Of a DNA stretch of 17,551 nucleotides, positions 16,652-17,551 are shown piece after piece. The translations under genes and the position numbers were made by a program. A model generated the notes under the pieces. It did no database searches. It had not been told where the DNA came from and saw nothing but the letters and a program-made list of their open reading frames with translations. The DNA is from Burkholderiales bacterium UBA954. GTDB taxonomy: Bacteria; Pseudomonadota; Gammaproteobacteria; Burkholderiales; Burkholderiaceae_A. Within the stretch, counting starts at the first letter, position 1. The number at the start of each line of letters is the position of its first letter. Location of the stretch: contig DBCQ01000039.1 of the NCBI GenBank assembly GCA_002293155.1, positions 9,173-26,723 of the forward strand. Reading direction: 5' to 3'.

Positions 16652-17485
16652 CTAACGGCAGTGAACAATCTTAGGCGGCGATGGTTCTCCTGGGAGATCC
16701 AACACCGGTGCTTGAACCCCGGCCAACTCATGCTCATGCTGTGCGTATAACTCGGCAAGCCGCTCCCGGCTCACCTGCGACGCCGGCAGATCAAACACAA
16801 GCTCGCCGTCACGCATGCCAATCACCCGGGGAAATCGAGATGTTGCGACATCGACCTGGTGCAAGGTTGTGACGAGAGTCACTCCCCTCTCCCTCGCAAT
16901 TCGCAACAAGGAATCAATCGCCTGCTGTGCCCGCGTTGGATCAAGGGCCGATAGCGGCTCATCAATCAGCCATAGCGAGGCTGGGGCCATCAACACCCTG
17001 GCTAGACCAACCCGCTGACGCTCCCCGCCCGAGAGCCGATCAACCCGATCCCAGAGTTTGTCTTCGATATCAAATGCCGTCAGTGCCGCTCGGGCCTCGC
17101 GAATACGCTGAGGATAAATAAGATTGGCTAGACTCTGGACTAATGACATGGAGGGCAGAGCCCCGGCGGTCAAGGCCGTGATGACCCGCTGTCGCGGCGG
17201 CAGTGGTGGCGTCTGCGGGGCAATCACTAACTGACCGCGGAGCCTCTGCAACTCCCGGGTAGGCAGGGACCAGACATCGCAGTCGTTGAGCCAGACCATT
17301 CCCGCGCTCGGCTTAAGCGCTGCGCCAATCAACTGAAGAAGAGTGGTCTTACCCGCCCCGGAGGGGCCAATCACCGCGACCTGCTCTCCCGCTTCAATTG
17401 AGAGTGAGAGATCGCGAATGGCCGAGGGGCTCTCGCGCTTCGCAGCGGGATACCGCCCCTCGGTATCGGTAAGCCTAAGGCGCAT
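16652..17485 (-). CDS. phnC: Phosphonate-type ABC transporter ATP-binding protein
   Basis: The 277-residue ATPase powers the two permeases encoded downstream. It has Walker A GPSGAGKT at 40-47, a Q-loop Gln91, the signature LSGGERQRVGLAR at 151-163, Walker B LWLIDEP at 171-177 and the switch His209. The IRDLSLSIEAGEQVAVIGPSG start and a TLHQVD end of the nucleotide-binding domain are PhnC-like. The C-terminus carries a proline-rich tail of about 25 residues after HELAG, longer than usual. The ATG is at 17483-17485. The PhnD-type binding protein usually encoded in such operons is not seen; the 66 bp upstream to the window end are too short to tell whether it follows. Confidence 0.88.
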   Translation of the reverse strand: MRLRLTDTEGRYPAAKRESPSAIRDLSLSIEAGEQVAVIGPSGAGKTTLLQLIGAALKPSAGMVWLNDCDVWSLPTRELQRLRGQLVIAPQTPPLPPRQRVITALTAGALPSMSLVQSLANLIYPQRIREARAALTAFDIEDKLWDRVDRLSGGERQRVGLARVLMAPASLWLIDEPLSALDPTRAQQAIDSLLRIARERGVTLVTTLHQVDVATSRFPRVIGMRDGELVFDLPASQVSRERLAELYAQHEHELAGVQAPVLDLPGEPSPPKIVHCR

Positions 17486-17551
17486 CGCACACCGCTCTCT
17501 GAGCTAAATCTGACACTGGATAAACCTAATCAGAACCCATTCCCTTCGGCT
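17486..17551. other. Window-edge stretch upstream of phnC
   Basis: These 66 bp hold no recognisable gene or clear promoter. Minus-strand stops occur in the phnC frame shortly upstream of its ATG, which supports the start chosen for phnC. Confidence 0.5.

Overview
The window is a GC-balanced bacterial chromosome segment of about 17.5 kb. It reads as proteobacterial, most likely a betaproteobacterium near the Burkholderiales. That placement is inferred from protein resemblance (Mfd, SerB, SelA, SelB, FdoGHI, FdhE all follow the E. coli-type families) and gene style, and I could not check it by search.

Layout. Positions 3-3340 (+ strand) hold the C-terminal two thirds of the transcription-repair coupling factor mfd, followed by phosphoserine phosphatase serB. 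From 13428 down to 3362 everything on the - strand forms one unidirectional block. In order of transcription it is fdoG (with an in-frame selenocysteine UGA and a SECIS hairpin), fdoH, fdoI, a hairpin terminator/attenuator, fdhE, selA, selB, the selenocysteine tRNA gene selC, a GcvH-like lipoyl protein and a small DsrE-family protein. moeA (+ strand, 13705-14961) diverges from fdoG across about 275 bp of regulatory DNA. It converges tail to tail, with a 5 bp gap, on a phosphonate-type ABC transporter (phnC and two tandem phnE permeases, - strand, 17485-14967). The transporter's binding-protein gene is not in view.

How the genes fit together. FdoG-FdoH-FdoI would be a membrane-bound, periplasm-facing, quinone-reducing formate dehydrogenase. 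FdhE assists its maturation and MoeA helps make its molybdenum (or tungsten) cofactor. SelA charges tRNA-Sec with selenium, and SelB brings it to the UGA at the SECIS. The block therefore carries both a selenoprotein and nearly all of its decoding machinery. Only selD (selenophosphate synthetase) and serS are missing, and fdhD (sulfuration of the FDH cofactor) is also not in the window.

The least explained part is the two-gene tail after selC. It pairs a lipoate-type carrier with a DsrE-family protein that has a conserved-looking cysteine. Both are families linked to sulfur transfer, and here they sit at the end of a selenium operon. I flag this pair as a candidate sulfur or selenium delivery module. 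No rRNA, CRISPR, insertion sequence or phage feature was seen.
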